Assembly (NCBI RefSeq): GCF_031755915.1
Contig: NC_083379.1
Coordinates: 39,316,001 to 39,380,000 of the forward strand
Direction of reading: 5' to 3'
From: Ziziphus jujuba
Taxonomy: Eukaryota > Streptophyta > Magnoliopsida > Rosales > Rhamnaceae
Length of the DNA stretch: 64,000 nucleotides
Below, piece by piece: positions 21,284 through 34,009 of the stretch (its first letter is position 1; every line of letters begins with the position of its first letter). The position numbers and the translations under genes were made by a program. The notes under the pieces were generated by a model. The model did no database searches. It was given only the letters and a program-made list of their open reading frames with translations, and had not been told where the DNA came from.

Positions 21284-23150
21284 AGAGGAGTAATATGATC
21301 AAATTCTAGTGATTCTTTAACAAGGTAGAAATGATGCCTTGATTAGTTTAGCTGGTACTACTTTAAGTTCTTTACATAATAACACTTGGATAATTGATAG
21401 TGGAGCCACAAATCATGTGTTCCTCATCTTAATTATTAGACTCTATATCACCAAAAACCTCTCCTTTTTGTGTCCAAATGTTGATGGTTCTACTACTCAA
21501 ATAACGAATATTGGTTTTACTTCTACTCACTCTTTCCAACTTGATAATATTCTTCTCATTCCATCTTTTAAGTTCAATTTGTTGTCTATATCACAGATCG
21601 CAAAAGGTCTTAACTGTTTGGTAACATTTTTTTCCTGATTGTTGCATAGTTGAGGACCTCACCACGAAGAAAATAATTGGAGTGGGTAAATGTTGGAATT
21701 GTCTTTATCATATGCAATATTTAACAAATCTTTATGCCAATGCAATCCTTTATTTGACATTGGGCGTTAAAGATTGGGTCATCCTCCTGCTAATCCATCC
21801 ACTTTTATTTCTACTATTGATTCTAGTGTTTCGTTTTCTAATAAAATTTGTGATGTGTGTCCTTTGGAAAAGCATGTAAGAAATCTTTTTTCTTCAAGTA
21901 ATACAAAGACTACTTTAGCTTTTGAATTGCTTCATTGTGATATTTGGGGAAGTTTTGCTATTCTTAGTAATTCTGGTGCACAATATTTTGTGACTGTTGT
22001 TGATGATTGTAGTCATTGTACTTGCATTTTTTTTTTTTTTTGGATGAAGCATAAAAATGAAACTTAATTTCCTTTGAAAATTATTTGTCTTTTTTTTTTT
22101 TTTTTCAGCTTAGTACAATACCAGGATAAGAAAAACACAAACAAATAGTTCTTTTGTTATACTCATTAATGATTGCATTCTACACTTTTTATCAAAGGTG
22201 TTTGCATTGATAATGGAATAGAATTTCATTCCAAAGATTTAAAAGATTCTTTTAAAACCCATGGGGTTCTTCATCAATAAAGTTGTGTTTCCATTCCACA
22301 ATAAAATGGTATTATGAAGTGTAAGCATCGCCATTCATTTGCTGTTGCTTGAACATTAAGATTTTAAAATAATCATTCTTCGAACTTCTGGGGGAAGTGT
22401 GTTCTCACTGTTATTTATTTAATTAACAAAATTACTTTACGAGTCCTGAATGGCAAAACTCCACATGAAATGATTTTAGGTAAACATCCTACTTGCTCTC
22501 ATCTTAAAGTCTTTGGTTGTCTTTGTTATGCCCATAATCTTTCTCCACACAAAACTAAATTTGATGCTTGTTTCAAGTTTGTCATATTCATTGGGTATCC
22601 TTTTGGACAAAAAAGGATACAAAATTTATGATATTGGGTCTCAAAATATTTATGTCTATAGGGATGTTTTGTTTTATGTGCATGTTTTTCTCTATCATGA
22701 TTCCTTTATAGGTATTCTAACCATCCAGTTATGCCTCTACCAATTTCTTAAGACCATAATAATTCTATTGTGCCTCTTCCAATTTCAGAGGGTCACTATA
22801 ATAACAATGCAATTTTTTCCTCCTTCTTTATCCCATTCATCTCCTAATGGTGTTAACACAAAACATTTTGACTCAAACAGTCAACCTATTTGCACTCCAT
22901 GGACACCAGGATATTTGAATGATTACATATGCAACACTATCAGCACAGCATCTTACCCTCATCCAGCAACAACTCGTGGTACATGTACTTCCTATCCTGT
23001 ATCCAAAGTAATTTCTTATACTTGTTTATTTGGCAAACTTCACATGCACCAACAACAAAGCAAGTTGCTAATATTTTCACTAGATTACTTGTCTTCTTAG
23101 CAAGCTAGGCCTGATTAACATTCATGCTCCACCTTGAGGGGGAGTATTAC
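21284..23150 (+). pseudogene. copia protease/integrase remnant with deleted reverse transcriptase
   Basis: NNTWIIDSGATNHV (about 21,380-21,420) is the copia aspartic protease active site. It is followed by a pre-integrase region and by DVCPLEKH and LLHCDIWGSF, then the integrase core with DNGIEFHSKD near 22,210. After GKTPHEMILGKHPTCSHLKV the frame runs into a short unrelated region. It then reaches the normal 3' end of the polyprotein (TTKQVANIFTR, about 23,055-23,080). Essentially all of the reverse transcriptase and RNase H is absent, and several frameshifts are present. Confidence 0.82.
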
Positions 23151-23316
23151 TGGGTAAATTGCAATAATCTTTGGAATTGGTCAACAAGTTAAGGTGGAGT
23201 TTATGGAAGTTTGGCTGGTAAGATTTGTCTGCAATGATTTCTTCGTTAATTTACTTAATTTCATTATTTTTTGTACAGCAATTTTTTATTCTTGCCATAC
23301 AAGAATTAGAGATAAG

Positions 23317-23355
<39 letters not shown>

Positions 23356-23429
23356 GTGGGTGTGTGTTGTATAGAATGATACAGATCAGTGAGGAAAATT
23401 ATTCTTCCAATTCTTTTTCTTTTCTTACA
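23151..23429 (+). repeat. 3' LTR of the copia element
   Basis: 279 bases, preceded by TTGAGGGGGAGTATTAC. It includes a TA microsatellite longer than that of the 5' LTR. Confidence 0.85.
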
Positions 23430-26250
23430 TATATATATATATACGTATATATATATATATATATATATATATCCTATAAGAACTGCTAATGATACTATTG
23501 TTATTGTAAATTAAGCTCAATATGTATAGAGTTTGAACCTAAATCAACCATGGAAACCATATTTAGGAAACTATAATATATATTTTTTTGGTAAAAGGAA
23601 ACTATAATATTCATTACATCTGTATAAGGTATTGGTATCGTAATTAAATATATATTCTATTATAAAATCATATATTATATTATATATAGTACAAATGTGT
23701 ATAGGCAGTTTATAATTTGTATGTAGACGTACTCGTTCTATTTATTGTTGCCAATACTAAAACAAATATCAAATTGGATCCAAGTTCTTGGTGCTCATTT
23801 ACTAAACCTAACCTTCTGCTCTCTTTTTGCGAGGCAGGCCATAATTGGAAGTAAAATGTTAAGAAGGAAAAAAAAAATAAAAATGAAAATAATTTTTTTT
23901 TAGAACTTTTTGCTTTATTATTAAAAATTTAATTCCATCCAAACGCTATTTTTAATAGCTTTCAGGTTTAAAATTTCATAAAGCCCAACATTGGACAAAC
24001 CTATAAAAGTCTATATTGCATTTTGTTTGCTTTCAAATTATTGACGGGGACCATAAGAAATTCTGTTATGAGGCTGGTTTAAAATTATTGTAACCTTCGA
24101 CAAACTTTTGAAAGGTTCTTTGCCAAGTGGCTTGGCTTTTGGCTTATCATTGAATGCCAACTGAAGGTTGTGACAACGTCACCTATCTTGGGCTAATGCT
24201 CTGGAACATGTTTTTCACCCCTTGGATTGTTCAAGCTGCTCATCTGAGGATGTGGGCTGATTAAATCCAATTGAAGTTCCCTTATTGGCATTGTTTATGT
24301 TAATCGTGTGATTTTGTCACTTATTCTTTCTTATTTCCCAAGTAGGAAATGTGAGCTAGTATACATTCACCAATGACATGGCCTGGGTGAGAGGTGTCCC
24401 AACCTATCTCAGCTTGATAACTTCCAACTAGGATTGAAGCCCACCTCAAATTGCAACACAACCTTTAGTTCTTATGTATCTTGAAGTGACTTCTGCAACT
24501 TGAGTAATTTCACATCCTGAGCAACTTTTATGATTGGCTTTTACAACCTGATCCCCTATAATCATTTTAGGTGGTACTCATAGGAATTTGCTTAGACAAG
24601 ATGGGTTAAAATTCTTCCCACAACATAAGATAAGTTGTTTGTTGCCGAAAAAGCCTATAATACTTCCTATTCAAAAAGAGTAGCCATATATATTATGAGT
24701 GATCAAGAATACAAAATACTTTTGAAATATTGAACTTCTTTAAATGTGAGAGATTAAAGATTCCATTGCTTAGAGCATTTCTAATTTTAAATGTGGATTA
24801 CTGGTTATGTTACAAATAAATTCACAATTTTGATACTTATATTGTATAAATGATATATATGTGGTATAAATATACAACTAAATTAAAAATTATTCTTTAA
24901 TGGTACTGTATTAAAAGGCTATTTATTGTTACTATGTAATTGTATATTCTATTATTTTTATAAATTTTTAGATAATATTAATTTTATACGAAAAATTTGC
25001 TTTTACAAAAGCTCACAGTACATTAGAAATTCGCGTAAACAATATATAAGCCAAATCGATTTAATATTGATTCTATTCATTATTATTGGAGAGCAATTTT
25101 TTAACATAATGTCTATAATACCTATGTGACATGCTCATTTTCTTAATCTATTTTCATATTGAAAAATATTCCTATGCTTCATTTATGAAAGCAGTTTTTG
25201 GAATCATAAAACTATATATCATTTTTCATTGGGGTCATGGCCTACTTCGTAATTGCATTTAAAATAGTTATAATTTATGATAACTAGAGTTGAGAAACCA
25301 GAGGTTTTCCCATGTTAACGAGTACATATAATCCAAGCTTTATTTTCATTAATTATTTTCTCCAATAATATTATTAATTCTCGTGCACATCAAAGTTTAC
25401 CTGGTTCTTTTATTTGATAAACATTAATTGTTAGTTTGGGATCAACTTGTCATTGATTCTATCTTAAACATAATCTAACTAATAGACAATAATATAAGAG
25501 CTTAAAACCATGCGTAATTGACTCCTTGGGTTCAGTACAACTTGATTACCTACTGCATTAATATGGGCTAACCAATGCATTCTCACACTCTTTATTTGTA
25601 GAAGCACATTAAGCATTCATTATATATCCTATTATAATTCTACATAAGAAAAAATAATACAAATTGCCTCGGCGGTTTTCCATTTAACATTGACCGTATC
25701 CATGAAAAGTTCAGAACCATTAAGCTAATGTAATTTTTTTTTTTAAACTTTATGTATTAATTAATTCCTTGGTATATGACAAGTGGGTCTTAGCATAGAT
25801 TTTTATTAAATCCATTAATTTTCTAGGTTAATTAATGATTAGCGTAGACATTGTTTGTTTACTGTACAAGCTCAATTCAGGTATTGTTTTACAAAATCTT
25901 ATTTAAAATATCAATATGAGAATGTGGGGTCGGCGCCGGCCCTGCAGCCTCGCCTATTTCAAAGTTCACACAATTTTTTGCAATTCAATATTATAATATT
26001 TTTATATAATATTATACATGAATAAAAAACAAATACAACTCCCTATGCATCACAAAGTTGCAATTTTTCAAAACACTATAATATTTATAACAATATATAA
26101 AATTTAAAGTCCTCCGCCCTCCACAATGTCAGCGTTTTAGATGCCTAAATATGCTGAAATTTAAAGTATATTTGGTTTTGCACATATAAATATTTGATAA
26201 GATATTCATTAAAAACTAAGGAAAACCTTTTTGACTTCAGGCTGCTGGGT
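23430..26250. other. spacer between copia element and RING-H2 gene
   Basis: 23430-23600 is the detached upstream region of FAS1-III-A (compare 52,830-53,000). From about 23,800 to 26,250 there is no counterpart in unit B. A stretch near 24,050-24,620 has higher GC and fewer low-complexity runs, but I could not identify coding sequence in it on either strand. A GC-rich spot at 25,928-25,955 (GGCGCCGGCCCTGCAGCC) resembles a hAT transposon end but has no clear partner. Confidence 0.5.
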
Positions 26251-26259
26251 TATATAAAG
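26251..26259 (+). promoter_or_regulatory. TATA box of the RING-H2 gene
   Basis: TATATAAAG, 125 bases upstream of the start codon; suits a leader of about 100 bases. Confidence 0.6.
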
Positions 26260-26383
26260 GAAGTCTTCCTTTAAGTTTTCCTCACATCAATATCGTCAAC
26301 TAAGTTTCATATTTCTCTGTCAAAAATAAAGGCAAATTCTAAGAGAAAAAAGACATATAGAAAATTTGCGAGAGAAAAAAAAA

Positions 26384-26845
26384 ATGATATGCTTAATGGT
26401 TTGTCAGTCCCATTTGAGCACAGCAGCCATTGTTTTCTACACTTGTATTTGGATCCCATGTCTTCGGCTCAAGAGAGCTCTTCTTAGGATTCTAGGGATC
26501 ATATCTTTGGCATATGATGAAGAGTTCGGTACCGAGCCGTCCCTTCCTGTGGGTAGGTTTGTGGACTTGCAGAGTTGCAGAGATAGAAAGAATGAAGAAT
26601 TAATGGAGGAAAGCTGCTGCTCAGTCTGCTTGGTGGAGTTTGATAAGGAAGATTTGGTTAGTAAATTGCCAAAGTGTGGGCATGTTTTCCACTTTGATTG
26701 CATTGAGAGTTGGGTAAATTGCAACCAATTCACTTGCCCACTTTGCAGATCTTTTCTCCTCAATGTAAAACCTTCTCATGCAAAGTGTACTCATGGTCTT
26801 TTTTCAAATACCCCCTCCTCCTACTTTGCATTTTCTTGGCACTAA
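26384..26845 (+). CDS. small RING-H2 finger protein, probable E3 ubiquitin ligase
   Basis: Single exon, 153 residues. The ATG at 26384 follows an A-rich leader. An in-frame TTG farther upstream is not a likely start. Residues about 10-40 form a hydrophobic, membrane-prone N-terminus. The RING-H2 finger occupies residues 79-121 with ligands C79, C82, C98, H100, H103, C106, C118 and C121. W110 and the Pro of CPLC give the usual E2-binding surface. Spacing between C106 and C118 is 11 residues, at the long end of the usual range. Known of the family (RHA/ATL-like proteins): they transfer ubiquitin from an E2 to target proteins, often from membranes and in stress or hormone responses. The gene is flanked by transposons, has no copy in the duplicated unit B, and keeps an intact frame, which suggests it is functional. 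Confidence 0.87.
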   Translation: MICLMVCQSHLSTAAIVFYTCIWIPCLRLKRALLRILGIISLAYDEEFGTEPSLPVGRFVDLQSCRDRKNEELMEESCCSVCLVEFDKEDLVSKLPKCGHVFHFDCIESWVNCNQFTCPLCRSFLLNVKPSHAKCTHGLFSNTPSSYFAFSWH

Positions 26846-27189
26846 AATGTGATTTTTATTTCTTCTTTTCTTTTTTCTTTTTGGAGGATCAAATTTTATG
26901 CTGTAAATTTAGTTGCTTATATAATTATACATTTTTTATTGAAGGTACATTACATATATATATATATATATATAAATATGATTTTTGTGTCTTGATTAAG
27001 ATGAATTTTCAAATTGATGATCATAACAGAAGGGTTGCAATTATGGAAGAATTTTTATTTATTTATTTTATGTTGTCGGTGTTTTTATATGTTTTCAATA
27101 TTTATATATTCTTTCTCTTTTACTCTTTTAATAAAAAATTGAATATTGATAAGGTGTGTTTGACAAATAAATTTCTTTTTTTTTTAATA

Positions 27190-27741
27190 GGGAATATTTC
27201 ATTTAAACCTCATAAGATTTGGAATAAATATAAAAAACATCTCTTAGATTTCTAATAAATCATTTAGATTCCTGATGAAATTTTAAATTACTCTTATACC
27301 CTTAATGAAATTAAATTATTACTTTTAAATGTTTTCTTTTCTTTTTATATTTTTGCAAAAAATAATTTTTATTTTGGCCGGCCATTTTGTAAAAATTAAT
27401 TTAAAGAGTTGAAAATTTTATTAAAAATAAAATTTTCAAATATATAAATTACTTAAAAAAAGTTTATAATTAAAATTATCATATAGTTTTTTCTTTTTTT
27501 TAAAAAAAGAAATTATCACATAGTTTTTTTAAAAAATTAATTAAGATATACGAGAAAAAAACTTTAAAGCCTTTAAATTAATTTTTGCAAAAAGATAAAG
27601 AATAATAAAGTTTTTAAAGGCAATTTAATTTTAATAAGAATATATAAATAATTTAAATTGCCTTCGAACGTTGTGGATGATTTATTTGAAACATATTTTT
27701 GTATTTATCCCAAATTTTAAAAATATAAATAAAATATTCCC
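27190..27741. mobile_element. foldback/MITE element, 552 bp, with 8-base target duplication
   Basis: The left arm starts GGGAATATTTCATTTAAACC. The right arm, reverse-complemented, starts GGGAATATTTTATTTATA. The pairing extends over roughly 200 bases per arm, so nearly the whole element can fold back. TTTTAATA precedes the left end and follows the right end, a perfect 8-base direct repeat, which favours a hAT-like (8-base) origin. No coding capacity. Confidence 0.72.
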
Positions 27742-27844
27742 TTTTAATATATGTAAGCAAATTAAATATAGTTTGACAAAAAGTAATAATAATAATAAAG
27801 AGGAAGGCTGATGTCATTTGTTTGTGTGATAAGCGAGGAAAATA

Positions 27845-27875
<31 letters not shown>

Positions 27876-28070
27876 TGTTTTTTGGGTGCAGAAAGAGGAA
27901 AAGATTAGTTGTATGGGTCAAGGGGTAGAGCGCCACACATGGGTCCTTCATTTCTCTTCAATATTTTATTTATTTTTCAAGATATTGGAGTTGACAAATT
28001 AATTGGGCTAATTTATTTGTATGTGTCATTTACCCAAACCAATAATCTTCAATTCAATATTTTCTTTTGC

Positions 28071-28117
<47 letters not shown>

Positions 28118-28599
28118 ATATATTTTGGATAAATTACAGAAGGGGAATACATCATCAGTTTTTCAATCCAAGATTTCAAAATTATTATCAATATCATTGC
28201 CAACTTCACCATCCTAATGAAACTAGATTATATATATTTAAATTAATTTCATATGAAAATATATAGCAATCCATTCCAAAAGAAGAAAAAGGTAAACGTA
28301 TAGTAATCTATAAATAGTATATATTCGTTTTCTTTACTTCTTAAATTTTGCGAGCATTGGTTTTTATTTGTAAATGCATCCAAGGTCCGATTATCCGTTC
28401 TTATTGTCCTTTCTTTGGTCGAAATGTGTCTTGACCAACTAAAAAAACATAAAATAATTAGAATGTGTGAGAGCTGGAGTACATAAAATGGGAAGACCTG
28501 ATGTTGCTTTCTTGTTTTATTAAAAAATAATTTATCTATAATTAAAAACAAAAAGCAAAATAATTTTACAAAATGAAAAAAATCATGAATTTTTGCTAA

Positions 28600-28870
28600 G
28601 GGCAAATTTCATTTATACCTACTAAATTTGCCATAATAAATACATTTAGGCTTCATGCTTTCAATTAATTTTTATATTCGAAGGCCAAAAGAAAGCTAAA
28701 ATTCGGCATTTTATGATCGAACAATACAATGAAAATACAAATCATGGTCTTTAACTATTAAAATTAAGTACTAAAATATAACAGATAAGGTCTAAGTAAT
28801 GATTTTTCAAAAATATGAGTTCTAACTATAATTAAGACAAAACTAAGTAGGTCTAGGTGAAATTTTTCTA
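28600..28870. mobile_element. probable MITE of the same general type
   Basis: The left end GGGCAAATTTCATTTATACC pairs with the reverse complement of the right end (AGAAAAATTTCACCTAGACC). Inner arms pair weakly. Its target duplication is not clear. Confidence 0.45.
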
Positions 28871-31002
28871 ATGAAATTTGTTTGGTCATATTTTGAGAAA
28901 TTTGAACCTAATGAAAAGAAATTCAGTTTCCTATATACAATAAGATTGTCCGATGTAACGGAAGTAGTGTTTCCACTAATTAATTTGTTTTTTCTTAATA
29001 TGTCACACCATCTTATTGGTGGAATAAACAATTGAATAGGCATAAAAGCATCCCAGTTGAAATGTGTATTGCCATCTATACATCTTAGAAGTTGAAAAGT
29101 TTTTACTGTCTATGTGTATGACATGGATGTTTATTTAATGAAAAATGTTATTTATCACTACTAATGGACATCATAAATGAAATTCGTATGTTGTTTGGCA
29201 ATTTAATTAGTTATTTACAAATGTTCACTATTCCATATTAGGTTAGAAAAGTCAATACATAATTAAATGCATTCAATTACAAATTTTCATATCAACAATG
29301 GTTCCACTTATGATTTGGTGACAAATATCAATATTATTTCTTAATAGACACTCAACCCAAAAATTGATCTCCAATACATCTGTCTAAATCATATATTTTT
29401 TTTCCTTTAAGAAATTTTTTTTCTTGATAAGGTTTGTTTTATTTATTTGTTAATTTACATTGTCTTAATAGAGCTTCTAAAACTAGACCATTCCCTTTAC
29501 AGTGTCTACTTTATTATCATTATTATTTTGCTACATCAACGTGTCCTTTGTTGGTCGAAAAAGAGAAACTTCACTTGAACTGATAATCAGAAATAAAGTG
29601 ATCAAGGTTAAATAATTTTAAACGATGAGGGTTTTCTTTGTTTATTGGGCAAACGATAAAACAATATATAGTATATGAAGTTTCATTTAACATTTTTAAA
29701 AAAATATAATATGCCACTTTTAAATCATTACATATCAAATAAGGTTGACTTAGTTGCCAAGCTACTCACACCTATGAGTGGTAGGTCATGAGTTCTAGAC
29801 ATTAAAATGAGGATAATTATTCTAAATGATAAAAAAAATCATCACATAAATGTAGCATATATGTTACTTGGAATCAACATAAGAAAAAGCCAAATCTAAA
29901 TTATCAATCATTTAAATTTTGGGTTAATTATAAATTAATTAAAATTACTCTTGTTGCATGAGCCTACTGCATAATTGAAAAAAAAAATATATATCAAAAT
30001 AGTTAACAAAAAATGGTGGTAAAGCCAAACTTAATTATAAATGAGAATTATAATTTATATATCAGAATAATTGAAAAAAAAAAGTACTAAATTCTTATTT
30101 GCATGAGCCTACTGCAATATAAGTAATAAATTTGGAGTTGACTCAGAGTTTGAGGTGTTGAAGCGAGTCTATATGTAACTCTTTTTTTACCGAGGGGGTT
30201 GACCCTTCTTTGTAATCATCCTAATATCTCACATATGGATTTTTTTTTTGTTTTTTTGTTTTTTTTGGTTCTACACTTTTTGTAACACCCCGTCCCAAAG
30301 TACAACAAAAATTTTCCAACTTTGACAGAGGTTGACCGTTGACTTTGATCGTTGACCGTTGACCGAAAGGGTCAAAAGTTGACTTTTTGACTCGGATGGA
30401 ATTCTAGGTTGACTGAGGTACCCTTACGAAGTACACGTTGGCACGAGTTCCTAGACTACTAGCACGTTGAAAACGGAGTTACAGTTTGAAAGATATGAGC
30501 AAAACAAGATTGGGATCCAAACTATCCAAGGGTGCTGAGTTGACTATTTATTTATGAGGAAATGAGCTTTGACTCATACATGGTTGTGAAGTGCTCGTCG
30601 ATACGAGTCCATAGACTAGCGGCACGCCTGATTTGGACATCCCGTTAAAAAGTTATAGACCTGCAAATTTTTAAAATACCGTATTATTTTAATATTATTT
30701 TTAAACGTGTAACAATGTGCCACGTGTGACTTAATAAATGTGACCATGTTTCACTATGATGAGATGCCACATGTCAACCATGCTTAATACCCTATTATTT
30801 TATTATTGTTATTTTATATAATAATATTATTTTTAATATTATTTAATTATTTTATTTTATTTTCTTTTTCTTTTTCTTTTCTTTTTTTTTCTTTTTCTTT
30901 TCTTCTCCCCACGTGGGGAAAAAAGGGGGGGCACGGGGGGAATTTCCATTTTTTTTTTCTTCTTCTTCTCCTTCTTCTTCTTCCCCCCCGACGGGGTCTC
31001 TC

Positions 31003-34000
31003 TGTCAGGACCCGTCCAGAATTCCTTTCCTGGAACCCTAGACAAGCCCTGATCCCAGGGAAACCCTACCGAACCCTCCAACGGAAAATCCGGCAGAGCC
31101 TCCCCTAAGGGATTTACTTACCAAAAATTACCTGCACTGAAAACACACTTCTATATTCATCCCCTTATTCCTCCCACATTACTACAAATTGTTTTCCACA
31201 AATTTCAGCACTTCAAATAACCATAGAAGCAATACAAGATAGAGAGGAAAAAGGGAAGAAAAACTTCTTGAACCTTCGGCAACGAACTGAGACGTTGGGC
31301 TCGCCCCGGACAATCAACGTCTCCAATCTGGACCTAGGGGAACAGAATTTAGGAGTGTGAGATGCTAATCATCTCAGTGAGTGACCCTAACTACTGAACA
31401 CCTTTAATATAAATAATATACCAAATAAAGGGATTTAATAAAACAATACCGAATAATTAAATAAATAACTAAATAAACATTTGAAGTAACAATTTCTCTC
31501 AAAACCCTCACTATTCACTCCGTTGGAAATGTTCCCCTTTTAAAACATTTTCACAAAATCTGATATTCGTACCTCCCGAAAACCAAGGGACCAAATAATT
31601 TAATAAACAACAATTAAATAAATAAATACCCCAAATATAAATAAACTGTAATAAATTATAATAAATAATTTTAGAACACCTTTGGGGTTTAAAACATTAT
31701 TTGCAATTTACACCGACGCACCACACCATATACCGGTGATGCCCTCCGATACCCAGCGTCCCGAGCACCGACTGGCGGGGGGGTTAAAGAGAGAAACCTG
31801 CAACGGTCACTTCGACGTCCCGACAGTACCGCTGCTAAAACCATCAACCCGGCCAAGGAGGGGGGCGGCTGTGCGCAATAACAAACTTGCCTGCCCACGG
31901 TCCAATGGCAACTCACGGGTGAAGTAATAACCACGCGCTAAACCACATAATAACCGCGCGCTACCACGTGTCCATACACCATACACTAGAACACCAATAC
32001 TGTATGAGTGCGTCTAAAAATAAACATTATTAACCAACCGTACCGTTTTCCAAAATTACCGTGGAAAATACATTAAATTCTCACACTTACCATCCCACAT
32101 ATTTTTATTTAACAACCCGGTACGAAACAGCGATAACAACAAACCACAATTTTCTCGAAATACGAGATGCAACCATAAAAATACCGCGGGCATAATTTAT
32201 AAATTTAAACAATTATTTTCGTAAAATATTTAACCCAATTATGCCCGAAAAATATTACTTAAAATCACGTACAATTAATACCGAAATCCACTTTGCTCAT
32301 GCGTAATAATAAATTAAACCACAATAAAACCATAACCAATTTGTACCACATGAGCATAATTTAAATACCAATTAAACATAATTAATTACCCAAAAATGAT
32401 GTAAAATCCAGACACAAACAATTACTGAAAATACTTGCTCATGTGTAATAAATACCATTTAATCACAATAAAATAATAATCGGGAATTTCTTAATGACCC
32501 CAAAATGTCATTCAGCACCAATGGGTAAATATATATATAAAATAATATTTTTTCCGGTTGTATTTAAAATACGCCACATGAGCACAATTTACAGATATCA
32601 AATTAATACCACATAAATACAATTAATTACCCCAAAAATATTTTTAAAGGTGGGTCACTCACCTGGAGCACGCAATTAACCCATGATCCACTATGGGATC
32701 AATTCCAGGACTCACCGGTGCTCCTAGAACAAAATTCACAGACAGTCAAATAAATTAATATTTTAATCGGGTAAATAATACCCGGTACCCGGGGGTCAAA
32801 CACAAACTTTAACCAAAATGGTCGAATGATATACCGAATCGAAGCTCGTGGAACGAGGATTACCAATCCGGTCTCCATTGACCCCAATTCCGCCGGAGGT
32901 GGCCGGAAAGTTTCGGCCGGTTTTGATCTTGAGGGATCTTTCAAATGGTGGGGATTTTGGGCAAACTAACCTCGGAAATGGACTCAGAGGGGTCGAAAAT
33001 GGTGGGATAGGGGTATAGGTCGGGCTGGGTTGGTCAGAAAAGGCGAGAATCGCCAGAAAAACATAATCGGCCGCCGCCGGCTTCACCGGCCCGATCTGGG
33101 CGCGTCCGGCGGCGACAGGCCGGGAAATTTGGTGGTCGAGGTCGCCCGGAGATGGGCTACACCGGTGGCCGGCGCGTGTAGCATTCCGGCGACTGAAATC
33201 CGGCCAAACGCCGGTCAAACAGAGAGAGGGAGAGAGTCAGAGGAGAGAGAAAGAGAGAAAAAAAATTCCTGCGTGTTTTTGTCTCTCGGCTCGGGAAGAA
33301 GAAGGAAAGGAAAAGAAAGAAAAAAAGAAAAAAGAAAGAAGAAAAAAAGAAAAAGAAAGAAAAAGGTGTTTTCCCACATGGGGAAAAGAAAAGAAAAAGA
33401 AAAAGAAAAAGAAAAAGAAAAGAAAAAGGAAAAGAAAAAGAAAAAGAAAAAGGAAAATAAAAATAATTAAATAATTATACAAAAATATTATTATTTAAAA
33501 TAATAATAAAAATAATTTGATTTTACACATGGTTGACATGTGGCTTCTCCACATGGTGACACATGGTCATCTTCATTAAGTCACACGTGGCATATCGTTA
33601 CGCGTTTAAAAATAATATTAAAATAATACAGTATTTGAAAAACTTTACAAGTCCATAACTTTCAAACCACATGTCCAAATCGGACGTGCCGCTAGTCTAT
33701 GGACTCATATCGACGAGCACTTCACAACCATGTATGAGTCAAAGCTCAAACTTGCATGAATAAAAAGTCAACTTCGGCACCCCTTGGACAGTTTGGACCT
33801 CAACTTGTTTTGCTCATAACTTTCAAACCGTAGCTCCGTTTTCAACGTGCTACCAGTCTACGAACTCGTGCCAACGTGTACTCCGTAACGGTACCTCAGT
33901 CAACCTAGAATTCCAACCGGGTCAAAAAGTCAACTTTTGACCTCTTGGTCAACGGTCAACCTCAGTCAACGTGCAAAAATTCCGACATGGTTCGGGACGG

Positions 34001-34009
34001 GGTGTTACA
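31003..34009 (-). mobile_element. solo LTR (3007 bp), minus orientation, nested
   Basis: On the + strand it reads TGTCAGGACCCGTCC ... GGGACGGGGTGTTACA, the reverse complement of a TGTAAC...CTGACA LTR. Target duplications CTCTC at 30998-31002 and 34010-34014 are perfect. It is inserted about 720 bases into the plus-strand LTR. Contains a long purine tract (about 33,290-33,460). Confidence 0.9.

Larger units (their letters stand above)
10261..23429 (+). mobile_element. degenerate Ty1-copia LTR retrotransposon, split by a nested gypsy element
   Basis: LTRs at 10261-10531 and 23151-23429 start TGG(G)TAAATTGCAAYAATC and end TTTTCYTACA. A decayed Met-tRNA primer-binding site follows the first, and a polypurine tract, TTGAGGGGGAGTATTAC, precedes the second. 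The gag half (10609-11623) and the protease/integrase half (21284-23150) are separated by the 9.65-kb gypsy insertion. Reverse transcriptase and RNase H are almost entirely missing. The element landed in the TA-repeat promoter of FAS1-III-A. The sequence upstream of the LTR (GGCAATTATA) and the TA run downstream are the two halves of the site seen intact near 52,815 in unit B. A target duplication cannot be resolved in the TA repeat. Confidence 0.88.
26846..30280. other. AT-rich spacer with MITEs
   Basis: No gene seen. It contains the foldback element at 27190-27741, a TA microsatellite at about 28,073-28,113 and a probable MITE at 28600-28870. From about 29,600 onward it matches unit B 54,580-55,310. 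A short segment around TTGCATGAGCCTACTGCA occurs at 29,955 and again near 30,100, and a close variant is at 55,138. Confidence 0.6.

Noticed and set aside
24050..24620. Higher-GC stretch that might be a decayed gene or transposon
   Set aside because: Read in several frames on both strands without finding any family resemblance or splice structure; left as unannotated spacer.
25925..26125. Possible hAT-like MITE starting at GGCGCCGGCCCTGCAG
   Set aside because: The left end looks hAT-like but the supposed right end (CCTCCGCCCTCC near 26,110) does not pair with it, and no 8-base duplication was found.
33030..33470. Open frame of 146 codons rich in Lys/Glu/Arg
   Set aside because: Product of a purine tract inside a minus-strand solo LTR; no domain resemblance.
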